33,914 nt of DNA from JACDBE01 sp051002015 (GTDB lineage Bacteria > Actinomycetota > Acidimicrobiia > Spongiisociales > UBA5794): the NCBI GenBank assembly GCA_051002015.1, contig JBPCMS010000115.1, positions 1-33,914 of the forward strand. The letters are read 5' to 3'. The notes beneath the pieces are model-generated. The model saw only the letters and a program-made list of their open reading frames with translations, ran no database searches and was not told the origin of the DNA. The translations under genes were made by a program, and so were the position numbers. Below are positions 20,698-29,455 of this stretch, one piece after another (within the stretch, counting starts at the first letter, position 1; every line of letters begins with the position of its first letter).

Positions 20698-23600
20698 TCA
20701 GCTTGCCATCGGGATCTCGACGACGAAAACGGTGAAATCGCCCTCGGGCCTGCACTCGACCACGCCGCCCACCCTGCGGATGAAGCGCTGCGCCTCGGCC
20801 AGGGTCCGCGCCCGGTCGGGGTCGTGGTCGGCCCTCGGTCCCGAGTCGACCACCATCCACCGGTAGCGGCCGCCGGCGGCGTGTCCGTAGACCAGGACCT
20901 CTTCGCCACCCCGGCCCGAGGCGTCGCGCAGGATCGCCTCCATCACCCGGGACAGGTTGTTCGAGGGATTGGCCACGAACCCGGACCCGATCTCGGTGGT
21001 GAACGGCACATCGGAGTCGATGGATGCGATCACGGACTCGGTGAGGCTGACCACGTCGACGGCGGCTACCGGTCTGGTGGCGGCGACCGACGGCTTGGCC
21101 CCCGCCACCGCGACCTCGGCCTCGTGCCCGTCGAGAACATCGACATCGTCCGGCTCGGCGGCGTCGGGCTCGGCGGACATCCCGGCGATGGTCTCGACGT
21201 CGGGCCCCTCGGGCTCGGTGTCCGGCTCGGAGCCGGCGTCGGGCTCGGCGGACATCCCGGCGATGGTCACGGCGATGGTCACGTCGGGCCCCTCGGGCTC
21301 GGTATCCGGCTCGACCTCGGTGACGGCACCGGGCGCAGCGTCGGCGGGCGGCCGGTCCCCGGTATCGGCGGCGACCTCGGGAGAGGTATCGGCATCATCG
21401 GCGATACCTGGCTCGGGCATCTCGCCGGGCGTCTCGTCGACCGCTCCTCTCGGTGCATCGGCGAAGCCGCCGGACGCTCCCCCGGCGACCTCATCGACCA
21501 CAGACGCCGCCGCCACCGGTTCAGCCACCACATCTTCTCCGGCGACGGCTGCGGCCTCATCGGCGGAGATGGTGTCCGCCCTGCGCCAGCGCGAGTGCCT
21601 CCGCCGCGTGGGCGTCGCCGTGTCGGTGGGGGTATCGGCCCCTTCCGCAGCCGGCTCGGTGACATGCTTGGGGTCGACGGTCGACCCCTCCGGCTCGACG
21701 AACGACCTCGCCGGCTCGATGAACGGGACGGTCGCCGTTCCCGAGCGCTCCCATCTCTCCAGATCCGAAGTCTTGGCGATCTCCTCCCAGACGGGGGCAC
21801 CGGTCACGGTCTCTGCGGTGGCGTCGCGGCCCGGTTCACCCGGGGGTGCGTCTTCGGCGGCGCCGAGCAGCCATGCCGCCGCGGCGGTGTGCGGATAGAC
21901 GAGGTCCACCGTCCCGTCCACCCGCCGCGGCCACAGCCGGGCAGGGGAGAGGGCGAACAGGGCGGGGGCGAGCACGAACCGGCCGAGGGTGACGGCGAGG
22001 AGACCGGCTCCGACCACACCGGCGGTGATCATCTGCTGTGTCCTCCAGCCGGTCAGCATCAGCGCCAGGAACGGCAGCCACAGCAGGAGAGCGGCGCCGA
22101 GGTGGGTGAACCGGGTGGCGGAGAGGGCCCGGATCGACGACTCCGGCGCCCCCTCGGTGACGTCGTGGGCCTCGCGTGAGGCTCCCCAGGCGAGGACCAG
22201 CCAGGCGGCCACCAGCGCCAGGCCGATCGCCCACGCCATGGGGGTGGCGACCGCATCGAGCGTCTCGGCCGGGGTGGAGCCGAGTGGCGAGGTCAGCCAG
22301 CCGGCGACGAATCCCAGTCGGACGACCAGCACTGCACCGGCGGCGGCGAGCACGGCGGCAACCACCAACCGCATCGCCGCCCCTACCCCGCCCAGCAGCC
22401 AGGCGGCGAGAAGCAGGATGACGACGGCGGCGATCACCACGACGAAAGGCGCCCTGGCGTCGACGGCGGCGGCGGTCGCCATCTGACGAGCCGTGGTGCC
22501 GCCGATGTCGGCCCGGAACGGGGCCGCCACCGCCTCGACCTCGCCGATGACGTCCTGGGCGGCCGGCGAGTCCGCATCTACCGTGAGCGGGGCCCTGACC
22601 AGCTTGGCCCTGTCGCTGGCGAGCCGGTCGATGATCTCGGCGGGCACCGTCGCCGGGGAGCCGTTGGCGAAGCTCCCCTCCTCCGAGTCGGCCCTGGCCA
22701 CTCCTTCGATGGAGGAGAGCGTCGCCGTGTACTCGGCCAGCTGGGCCTCGGCGTCGCCGAACTCGACGTTGGCACCGGTCACGAAGGCTGCGTCGATCTC
22801 GTTGGTGGCGAACCGCTCGGCGATGGCATCGGCCACCTGGCGACTCTGCGACGACCGTGGCAACGAGTCCGCAGACGTCTCCCCGGTGTTGAGTCCCACC
22901 ACACCGAGCAGCGATCCGACCCCGAGCAGCACCATCGCCACCGCCACCGTGATCTTGGGGCGGGCGGTGGCCACCGACACGATCCAGCGGGAGATTCCAG
23001 GGCGGACGGCTGCCGGTCCCAGACCGGCGCCGGTGGTGAGCCCGGCCCCGAAGAGCGAGAGGAGCAGACCGAGCACCAGCACGCTGACCGCCCCGGCAGC
23101 CAGCACGCCGATGGCGGTGGCATAGGCGGTGGTCCGGACCAGCACCGTGGGCATCACCCAAAGGGACAGGAGCACGGCGGCGGCGATGGTCGAGGCGATG
23201 GCCACGGTCCGGCCGGCGCTGCCCACGGTGGCGACGACGGCCGCGGTCCGTCCCGCCCCGGCACGGCGCTCGGCGACGAATCGGTGGCCGAACACGAACC
23301 CGCCGGCGGTGGCCAAGCCCCACGACGAGGCCACGCCCAGCAGCACGCTGAGCGTGGTGAAGTCGACCAACCGCCCAACCCCCCACAGCACGATCATGGT
23401 CAGGGCGACGGCGGTTACCGAGGTGAGGGTGATCAGCCCGGCGACGGCCGGGTTGCGCAGCAACAGCAGGACAAGCCCGATCGATATCAGGGCGGCGATG
23501 GCGAGCGGCATCGCCGAGCCCAGCGATGCCTCACGGGCATCCCGCTGGATCATCGCCGAGCCTCCGACCGTGACCTCTATGACGGTGTCGTCGTAGGTGA

Positions 23601-24015
23601 CCCCGCGTAGCACGGTGTCCGCCCTCTCGGCGAGCTCGGCGTCCGAACCGCCGATCCGTGCGGTCAGCAGACCCTCCGAGCCGTCCTCGGTGGCGTACGA
23701 GTCCGGACCACCCAGGCTCCAGTAGGTCTCCACCTGGGTGATCCCGGTGTGCGATCCGAGCTCGTCCGCCATGGCGGCCACGGCGGCGGCGACCTCGGGG
23801 GCGTCGAGCTCGGCGAACACCGGGTCGATGAGCAGGACCAGGTTGGGAACACCGATGTCGAAGGCGCGGACCATGGTGCGCTCGGCGTTCCAGGCGTCGC
23901 CGGCCTGATGCGACCAGCCGCCACCGGACGAATCGTCGAGCACCCGGCGGCCCAGAAAGCCCCCGGCGAGGAGGATGCCGACCACCACGGCGACGGCCGC
24001 CAATCGATACTTCAT
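20698..24015 (-). CDS. MmpL/RND-like transporter fused to a degenerate GHKL (histidine-kinase ATPase-like) domain
   Basis: 1105 residues in three parts. Residues 1-710 are an MmpL-type RND transporter. There is an N-terminal helix (about 4-22), an extracytoplasmic loop, a helix bundle at about 168-375, a second loop, and a second bundle at about 515-700, with GGTTARQMATAAAVDARAPF in the second half. Residues 715-985 are a low-complexity acidic Pro/Glu/Ala linker with a basic RRRHSRWRR patch. The last 118 residues resemble the ATP-binding half of a histidine kinase: VVSLTESVIASI, NNLSRVMEAILRDAS (N-box position), MVVDSGPR in place of D-x-G-x-G, and FIRRVGGVVECRPEGDFTVF ending in VVEIP. Critical glycines are altered, so ATPase activity is doubtful. 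AAGGGGGG precedes ATG 24015. The frame is continuous, so a true fusion is likely. Confidence 0.8.
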   Translation of the reverse strand: MKYRLAAVAVVVGILLAGGFLGRRVLDDSSGGGWSHQAGDAWNAERTMVRAFDIGVPNLVLLIDPVFAELDAPEVAAAVAAMADELGSHTGITQVETYWSLGGPDSYATEDGSEGLLTARIGGSDAELAERADTVLRGVTYDDTVIEVTVGGSAMIQRDAREASLGSAMPLAIAALISIGLVLLLLRNPAVAGLITLTSVTAVALTMIVLWGVGRLVDFTTLSVLLGVASSWGLATAGGFVFGHRFVAERRAGAGRTAAVVATVGSAGRTVAIASTIAAAVLLSLWVMPTVLVRTTAYATAIGVLAAGAVSVLVLGLLLSLFGAGLTTGAGLGPAAVRPGISRWIVSVATARPKITVAVAMVLLGVGSLLGVVGLNTGETSADSLPRSSQSRQVADAIAERFATNEIDAAFVTGANVEFGDAEAQLAEYTATLSSIEGVARADSEEGSFANGSPATVPAEIIDRLASDRAKLVRAPLTVDADSPAAQDVIGEVEAVAAPFRADIGGTTARQMATAAAVDARAPFVVVIAAVVILLLAAWLLGGVGAAMRLVVAAVLAAAGAVLVVRLGFVAGWLTSPLGSTPAETLDAVATPMAWAIGLALVAAWLVLAWGASREAHDVTEGAPESSIRALSATRFTHLGAALLLWLPFLALMLTGWRTQQMITAGVVGAGLLAVTLGRFVLAPALFALSPARLWPRRVDGTVDLVYPHTAAAAWLLGAAEDAPPGEPGRDATAETVTGAPVWEEIAKTSDLERWERSGTATVPFIEPARSFVEPEGSTVDPKHVTEPAAEGADTPTDTATPTRRRHSRWRRADTISADEAAAVAGEDVVAEPVAAASVVDEVAGGASGGFADAPRGAVDETPGEMPEPGIADDADTSPEVAADTGDRPPADAAPGAVTEVEPDTEPEGPDVTIAVTIAGMSAEPDAGSEPDTEPEGPDVETIAGMSAEPDAAEPDDVDVLDGHEAEVAVAGAKPSVAATRPVAAVDVVSLTESVIASIDSDVPFTTEIGSGFVANPSNNLSRVMEAILRDASGRGGEEVLVYGHAAGGRYRWMVVDSGPRADHDPDRARTLAEAQRFIRRVGGVVECRPEGDFTVFVVEIPMAS
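21161..21313 (-). repeat. Imperfect tandem repeat in the MmpL linker
   Basis: A 69-bp segment at 21161-21229 is repeated at 21236-21313 with a small in-frame insertion. It encodes IAGMSAEPDA plus SEPDTEPEGPDV twice. Repeat-driven linker length change is plausible. Confidence 0.7.
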
Positions 24016-24081
24016 GATGCTGGTGCCCCCCTTGGCGAACCCGTGGCGGGCACGCCCCGCGGCGATGCGGATAGGCCGGTG

Positions 24082-24087
24082 ATTGTA
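24082..24087 (-). promoter_or_regulatory. Predicted -10 of the MmpL-LLM operon
   Basis: Minus strand TACAAT, one mismatch from TATAAT, about 66 nt before ATG 24015. With the strong AAGGGGGG ribosome-binding site this is a conventional leadered start. No clear -35. Confidence 0.4.
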
Positions 24088-24117
24088 GAGACGGTGACCG
24101 GGCTGAGAAATCGGATC

Positions 24118-24636
24118 TTACGTGGATTGCGGTGCTTGTCGATAGCGATTGTGGTGCACCAGATCATCGAGGGGCTTGCGTCCGCCGTACCGTGCGGGGC
24201 CGGATCCCGGCGCCGGGTAGCCGAGGGCGATGGCATACCGGCACCGGCTTCCGTCGGGTAGGCCGATGACGGCTGCGGTGTCGCCGTCGCGGTGGAGGGT
24301 GACGGGACACGAGGCCACCCCGATGGCGGCTGCGGCCAGCATGGCGTTCTGGGCGACCCGGCCGCTGTCGAACTCGTAGCCGCCCGGCTCCTGGACGATG
24401 ATCACCGCAACCGGAGCCATGGCCAGCGGGTCGGTGAAGTCGCCGGTGGCCGCCACCGCCCGCTTGACCTCGGGGTCATCGATCACCACGAAGGACCAGT
24501 CCTGCCGGTTCTTCGACGAGCCGGTCCATCTGGCGGCATCGAGGATCATCCGCAGGTGCTCCGGATCGAGCGGCTGGTCGGCAAAGCGCCGCACCGCCCG
24601 TAGCCCGACCACCCGGTGATAGAAGGTGTCATCCAC
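24118..24636 (-). CDS. Nitroreductase-family FMN protein
   Basis: 172 residues from GTG 24636. The FMN-binding pattern of the nitroreductase fold is visible: RAVRRFADQPLDPEHLRMIL near the N terminus, ARWTGSSKNRQDWSFVVIDD, and a middle section GRVAQNAMLAAAAIGVASCP. IALGYPAP ends the fold. It is a short, cytoplasmic member, possibly acting with F420 or NAD(P)H; substrate unknown. The upstream frame is open but adds no family sequence. It has no strong Shine-Dalgarno. The next gene downstream is the MmpL-like gene, 102 nt away behind its own promoter. Confidence 0.82.
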   Translation of the reverse strand: MDDTFYHRVVGLRAVRRFADQPLDPEHLRMILDAARWTGSSKNRQDWSFVVIDDPEVKRAVAATGDFTDPLAMAPVAVIIVQEPGGYEFDSGRVAQNAMLAAAAIGVASCPVTLHRDGDTAAVIGLPDGSRCRYAIALGYPAPGSGPARYGGRKPLDDLVHHNRYRQAPQST

Positions 24637-24723
24637 AGGGGTCAGCGTACCGGGCCCGGCCAGGACCCAACGAAGAGGCGTCGAGTCGCCGTGATCGGCA
24701 CGAGATCTGTCACAGGGCGTCGG

Positions 24724-24729
24724 TAGGTT
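24724..24729 (+). promoter_or_regulatory. Predicted -10 of the small gene at 24737
   Basis: TAGGTT, 7 nt before ATG 24737. No Shine-Dalgarno, leaderless spacing. Confidence 0.35.
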
Positions 24730-24736
24730 CGTTCCC

Positions 24737-25027
24737 ATGAAAACGACATACGTGGCGGGTGAGTCGGCCCATGACCTGATCCGAGCCTTGCGCCAGTTCG
24801 AGCTCATCCCGCAGAACGGCGGGATGATCGAGGTCACCGCCTGCCTCGCGCTTGGCGAGGCTGTCCCGCTACATCGGGCATTGATCCGCACCGAGGCCGA
24901 ACTCTTCGCAGAGGACGCCGACCGGGTCGGCATCGACGGCAAGCCGCCGCCACGCGGCAGCGCTCAGAGACGAGCCGACGCCCTTGTGGAGCTGGTCCGG
25001 CAACTGGGCGAGGCGCTGGCGACCTGA
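24737..25027 (+). CDS. Small uncharacterised protein
   Basis: 96 residues, not recognised. It opens MKTTYVAGESAHDLIRALRQ, then ELIPQNGGMIEVTACLALGEAVPLH (quoted in part: GGMIEVTACLALGEA), and ends in a helix RRADALVELVRQLGEAL. Codon use looks like real coding sequence of this genome (GC-rich third positions), and the promoter spacing supports it. No signal peptide or membrane helix. It is divergent from the nitroreductase gene and runs into the end of the EssC gene, 8 nt away. It could be a small regulator or adaptor; no function is claimed. Confidence 0.6.
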   Translation: MKTTYVAGESAHDLIRALRQFELIPQNGGMIEVTACLALGEAVPLHRALIRTEAELFAEDADRVGIDGKPPPRGSAQRRADALVELVRQLGEALAT

Positions 25028-25035
25028 CGATCCGG

Positions 25036-28000
25036 TCATGGGCGCATCACCTGGACCAGCTCGGTGCCGCCGTCTGCGACGAGCAGACCCCGCCCCGGTG
25101 GGACCCGGGCGGGAAGTCGTCTGGGCAGCGGGGTACGCCACAGGTCGGCGTCGACACCTGCGGAGGGGCGGAGCCACACCCCGAGCCTGCATCCGCCCAT
25201 CGCCCGGGCCCAGTGGTCGTACACCGTCTTCACCTCGGGACGGACCGCGGCCACCACATGCAGCCCGGGGTGGCGGGTCGTCACCAACCGCCCGATCTCG
25301 GTACCGGGGAGATCGTCCCTCTCGTCGATCACAACCAGCACCGGATCGTCAGCGCCGAGCAGCCTGTCGACGAGTTCGCCCAGATCTGCGGCACCGGCGA
25401 GTAGCTCGACCCCGTCGATGGCGCCAAGCGGCGATGTCCCGGAGGCGAGGGCCAGCACCCGGACGTCTCCGGCTCGGTTTCGTACCACCGAGGCGACCGC
25501 GGCGAGCAGCGTTGTCTTGCCGCTGCGGGCCCCGCCTGCGATCAGGAGGTGATCGCCTGCCGACAGCCGGACACCTACCGGAGCCAGATCGCGGTCTCCG
25601 ATCCCGATCGGGATCGTCCACCGCTCGGTTCCGATCTCGAGCAAGGCAGCGACGTCGGCGGCGGATACGTCGTCGGTCAGCATGCCCACCGGCGGCGGGG
25701 GACCCTCACGCCCGGTCATGGCGTCGGCGGCGGCGACGGCAACCGGCCCGGCGACGGCCACCTGGACGGTGCGTCCGGTGAGGGCGTGGATCGCCCGCCC
25801 GGGGGGCAGGGCATCGACGCCGCGCACCCCGAACACGGCGGCCCCGATCGGGTCGGCCTGGCGGAACAGGAGGCGGTTGGCGACGGCGGCCTCCGCAACG
25901 GCGGGCAGCCCCGCCGGTCGGGGCGTGGCGAACACGGTCACGATGCCGGCGCCGGGCCCTTCGGCGATCACCTTGATCAGCCGGTCGCGCATCGTCGACT
26001 CCACCGGACCGTCCACCGCCCGGAGCACCGCCTCCAGCCCGTCGATCACGAGCACGATGCCGGTCACCTCGTCGCCCGTCGCCGACCGCCGCCTGTCGAT
26101 CTCGGCCAGCAGCATCCGCAGCAGCCGAGCCATGCGCTCGCCCTCGAGCGGCGACACCACCGCCCCCACCCGGGCCAGCCGGGCGAGCGAGGCGAGATCG
26201 CCTCCGCCGTCGACGATGTACAGGTGGCGGGGATCGGGGGCGGACGCCAACCCGAGCACGATGGTCTCCAGGGCGGTGGTGAGGCCACAGCCGGTCACCC
26301 CGTACAGACCAAGCGACCCGTCCTCGGGCGACCAGGTGAAGGTCACCATGCGCTGCCGGTCGGGCTCGTCTGCCAGCCCGACCGCCACCGCCCCCGGGCG
26401 GTCGTCGTCCCAGCGGGGAAGATCCTCCGTCATGATCCGGCCGGGTAGCGGCTCCGGCCATGGCCGGCGGGGCGCCTCCATCCCCAGCCGTATCAACGCT
26501 TCGTTGGCGGCGGCGGCGACCCGCTCCAGGTCGGTAGGCCCGTCGGGGCCCCGCCCCACCACGACGCGATCGTCCCCGGTCCGGTCGGATCGCTGCTCGT
26601 GGGCGAAGCGGAACGGCCGGATCGTCACCGGCGACCGCCCCGACCCCGACCCGGCGGTTGACACCATCGCCGCCTGGAAGGCCACGATCTCCCCCGGTCC
26701 CAGCCGCACCAACCCGCGCCCGGGCATCCGCCGTCCGATGGCGGCGGCGGCCGGATCGCCGAGCACGTCCATCGAGTCGGCCCGGTCGGTGACTCGCAGG
26801 GCGATTCGGATGTTGGTGTTGGCTCTGATCGCCTCGCCGACCACCCCCGCCGGGCGTTGGGTGGCGAGCAGGAGATGGACCCCGAGGCTCCGACCCCTGG
26901 CGGCGATGTCGATCAGCGACTCGACGAACCGGGGCAGCTCCCGAGCCAGGGCGGCGAACTCGTCGACCACGATGAGCATCCGGGGCAGACGCCCCCCAAA
27001 CCGGAGGAACGAGTCCAGGTCGGGAGCGCCCATCGCCCGCAGCCGCCGTTCTCGGTGACGCAGCTCGGCCTCGAGACAGCGCAGGGCCCGTCCCGCCAGC
27101 CCGTCGTCGAGATCGGTGACCAGACCGACGGTGTGCGGCAGCGCGGCGGCGGCGTCGAAGGCGCTGCCGCCCTTGTAGTCGACCAGGACGAAGGTGAGTC
27201 GGTCCGGGCCGTGGTGCATGGCCAGCGCCGCCACCAGGGTGCGGAGAAGCTCGCTCTTGCCCGACCCGGTGGTCCCCGCCAGCAGCCCGTGGGGCCCGTC
27301 TGCGGTGAGATCGATCCGGAGCGGCCCGGTGTCCGTGACCCCGATCACGGCCTCGGGCCGGTCGCCGGCGGCCTGCCACCGGCCGATCAGCGTGGCCGCG
27401 GTCGGGTTTGAGGCCCCGAGCAGATCGAGGAGGCGGACCAAGCCGGGCAGGTCGGAGCCCGCCTCGACCAGATCGGGATCGGAGAGACCGGCCAGCGAGC
27501 GGGCCAGCCCGGCGGCGACGGAGGCGACGGCTCCGGCGACGGCGATCTGCAGGGGCTTGCCGTCGACGGTGAGCCGAGCCCGGTGACCCTCGACCAGGGC
27601 GACCTCGGTGCACTCCGAGGGGAGCTCGTCCTCCGTGGCCGCCACCACGATCCCGACCGCAGCCACCCCGCTGCCCGCCAGCAGCCGACGCAGCGCCACC
27701 CCCTCCGGGTCGCTGAGCTGCCCGCGGTCGATCACCACCAGCACCACCGGCCGGTGGTCCTCGGCACCCAGGCCCAACCCGATCCGATCCAACACCGCCG
27801 CCGTCTCCACCGGGTCGCCGGCAAGCAGCCGCCGCCCGTCGCCGGTCCCCACCATGGTGTGCGGGAGCCACTTGGCCCAGGCCCAGTCGGCCGGTCGGTC
27901 GGTCATCACCGCCACCCTGAGGTCGGAGGGCCCGTGGAGCGCCGCCGCCTGGCAGGTCATTCCGCGCGCCAGGTCGAGGGCGGTGGAGCGGTCCCCTGCG

Positions 28001-29100
28001 ATTCCGAGGACGGCGCCCGGCGCCATGTCGACCGTGACCGGAGCGAGCCCCAGCTCGGTATGGGCGGTCACCGCCTCGACCACGGCGCCGCCGATCGACT
28101 CGGGATCTCCGATCAGCGGTGGCCTCCACCTCACCTTCCCGTACCCGGCGACCAGACGGAGGAAGTCGGGGTCGCCGGGCCGGCGCTCCCAAACCCTGCT
28201 GGAGCGGCCCCGCACCCACCAGGCGAGCGTGGCGACCGACGGGTGGGCGGTGCGGCGGCGGCGCAGCTCACCTAGCCGGCGCCGGTGCAGGGTGGCGCCC
28301 AGCGCGGCGCCCTCGGTGCCGATGCGCTCGGTGTTGAGCCGGCGGGTCCGGCGCAGCAGGCGGCGGTCGTCGATCCGGCCCCCCACCATCACGACGGGAC
28401 CGAGCAGGGCGAACAGTGCCATCCGCGGATCGATGGCGATCGCCATCACGATGCCGAACAGCACGGGGGCGGCGAGAGCGACCCAGCCCATCCTCCGCGG
28501 CGCCGGCTGCCCGGCGGGCGGATCGGGCAGGATGATCGCCGGGTCGGGCGCCGGTAACGCAGGCCGGGGCCGTCGATTGAACGGAATCGTGGGTCTGGCG
28601 GTGGTGGCCGCACACCGGGCCGGTTCCGGGGCGGGGGCGACGCACGCAAGGGTCTGGCCGATCACCAGAACCGTGTCGGCATCGAGCGAGCGGCCGCGAC
28701 CGGGAGCCGCCAGGCGGGCACCCGCTCCGACCTCGAGAACGAGATGGCGGGGGGCGACTCCCCCGGTGCGGAGACGAACATCGGCCCCATCGCCGCTTCC
28801 CACGACGTGGCGTCCTGCGGTGAGCTCCACCGCCATCCCGGCTCCGGGTCCGGCGAGGATCTGGAACTGGAAGCGGGGCGGTTCCCCCGAGGCGGGCGGG
28901 ATCGACCCGGTGGCGAGGACCGCCCCCGCCTTCAGACCGGTCTCGAGGAGCTGCCCCGGGGGCACCACCCTCCCGTCGACGGCGGCTGGTTCGACCGTCC
29001 CCAATGAGGCGAGCAGGTCGCCCATCGTCGCCGTTGGAGCGCCCGCAACCTCGCAGTCGACGGGCTCGCCCTCACCGGTGTCGACGACGATCGGGATCAC
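25036..29100 (-). CDS. EssC/EccC-type FtsK-SpoIIIE ATPase of a type VII secretion system, with ubiquitin-like and FHA domains
   Basis: 1354 residues. Residues 1-70 look like a YukD-type ubiquitin fold (TMGDLLASLG, VVPPGQLLETGLKAGAVL). Residues 75-158 are an FHA domain (GRHVVGSGDGADVRL, APRHLVLEV). Two membrane helices lie at about 204-240. After a linker domain there are three FtsK-like modules. D1 has a canonical Walker A GTTGSGKSE (about 609-617) and Walker B LIVVDEF. D2 has GVTGCGLTT (about 934-942), where Leu replaces the Walker Lys. D3 has GGARSGKTT (about 1189-1197) and VLVVIDE. The FHA-TM-FtsK order is that of Firmicutes EssC rather than mycobacterial EccC. GTG 29100 overlaps the upstream gene (GTGA). 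It should drive export of the WXG100 pair encoded just upstream. No EccB, EccD, EccE or mycosin gene is in the window. Confidence 0.9.
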   Translation of the reverse strand: MIPIVVDTGEGEPVDCEVAGAPTATMGDLLASLGTVEPAAVDGRVVPPGQLLETGLKAGAVLATGSIPPASGEPPRFQFQILAGPGAGMAVELTAGRHVVGSGDGADVRLRTGGVAPRHLVLEVGAGARLAAPGRGRSLDADTVLVIGQTLACVAPAPEPARCAATTARPTIPFNRRPRPALPAPDPAIILPDPPAGQPAPRRMGWVALAAPVLFGIVMAIAIDPRMALFALLGPVVMVGGRIDDRRLLRRTRRLNTERIGTEGAALGATLHRRRLGELRRRRTAHPSVATLAWWVRGRSSRVWERRPGDPDFLRLVAGYGKVRWRPPLIGDPESIGGAVVEAVTAHTELGLAPVTVDMAPGAVLGIAGDRSTALDLARGMTCQAAALHGPSDLRVAVMTDRPADWAWAKWLPHTMVGTGDGRRLLAGDPVETAAVLDRIGLGLGAEDHRPVVLVVIDRGQLSDPEGVALRRLLAGSGVAAVGIVVAATEDELPSECTEVALVEGHRARLTVDGKPLQIAVAGAVASVAAGLARSLAGLSDPDLVEAGSDLPGLVRLLDLLGASNPTAATLIGRWQAAGDRPEAVIGVTDTGPLRIDLTADGPHGLLAGTTGSGKSELLRTLVAALAMHHGPDRLTFVLVDYKGGSAFDAAAALPHTVGLVTDLDDGLAGRALRCLEAELRHRERRLRAMGAPDLDSFLRFGGRLPRMLIVVDEFAALARELPRFVESLIDIAARGRSLGVHLLLATQRPAGVVGEAIRANTNIRIALRVTDRADSMDVLGDPAAAAIGRRMPGRGLVRLGPGEIVAFQAAMVSTAGSGSGRSPVTIRPFRFAHEQRSDRTGDDRVVVGRGPDGPTDLERVAAAANEALIRLGMEAPRRPWPEPLPGRIMTEDLPRWDDDRPGAVAVGLADEPDRQRMVTFTWSPEDGSLGLYGVTGCGLTTALETIVLGLASAPDPRHLYIVDGGGDLASLARLARVGAVVSPLEGERMARLLRMLLAEIDRRRSATGDEVTGIVLVIDGLEAVLRAVDGPVESTMRDRLIKVIAEGPGAGIVTVFATPRPAGLPAVAEAAVANRLLFRQADPIGAAVFGVRGVDALPPGRAIHALTGRTVQVAVAGPVAVAAADAMTGREGPPPPVGMLTDDVSAADVAALLEIGTERWTIPIGIGDRDLAPVGVRLSAGDHLLIAGGARSGKTTLLAAVASVVRNRAGDVRVLALASGTSPLGAIDGVELLAGAADLGELVDRLLGADDPVLVVIDERDDLPGTEIGRLVTTRHPGLHVVAAVRPEVKTVYDHWARAMGGCRLGVWLRPSAGVDADLWRTPLPRRLPARVPPGRGLLVADGGTELVQVMRP

Positions 29101-29441
29101 ACCGGGCCGGTGCCGCCTACCGGGACCGGCGCCGGGGAGACGCCGGACCCCGACCCGACCGGGCTCGGGCCAGAGGACACCACCCCGGCCACGGCCTGCT
29201 CGTCGGCGAGGAGTTGGGCGACGGCGGCCGCATCGAGCTCGGCCGCCGTTGCTCGCAGCCCGGCCGCCACCGATCCGAGCTGCGCCGACTGGGAGCGCAG
29301 CTCGGCCTCGAAGGCGGCGGCGGCCGGGCAGTCCCAGGCCTCGGCCGACATCGGCGCCAGACCGTCGATGGCCGACTCCAGATCGTCTGCGCACCGGCGC
29401 AGCGCCGCCGCCGTCGCCTGCTGCTCCGCCGGGCTGGTCAT
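29097..29441 (-). CDS. WXG100-like partner protein with Pro/Ser/Gly tail
   Basis: 114 residues. The first 80 form two helices typical of an ESX substrate: EQQATAAALRRCADDLESAI, then a turn with EAWDCPAAAAFEAEL, then a second helix SQLGSVAAGLRATAAEL. The canonical W-x-G in the turn is W-D-C here. The last 35 residues (GPSPVGSGSGVSPAPVPVGG) are a flexible tail, unusual for a 100-residue WXG protein. It sits between the WXG100 gene and EssC and overlaps EssC by GTGA, so it probably pairs with the upstream product and is secreted. A non-secreted adaptor is an alternative. Confidence 0.7.
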   Translation of the reverse strand: MTSPAEQQATAAALRRCADDLESAIDGLAPMSAEAWDCPAAAAFEAELRSQSAQLGSVAAGLRATAAELDAAAVAQLLADEQAVAGVVSSGPSPVGSGSGVSPAPVPVGGTGPV

Positions 29442-29455
29442 CGTCGGTGGCCTGC

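Noticed and set aside
20699..22179. Long open frames on the plus strand opposite the MmpL gene and other genes
   Set aside because: They are the antisense of GC-rich coding sequence, rich in Gly, Arg, His and Pro, with no domain features.
29101..29394. N-terminal extension of the EssC-like ATPase
   Set aside because: It overlaps the partner gene out of frame and is Gly/Arg-rich. The GTG 29100 overlap (GTGA) is the same arrangement as other coupled genes here.
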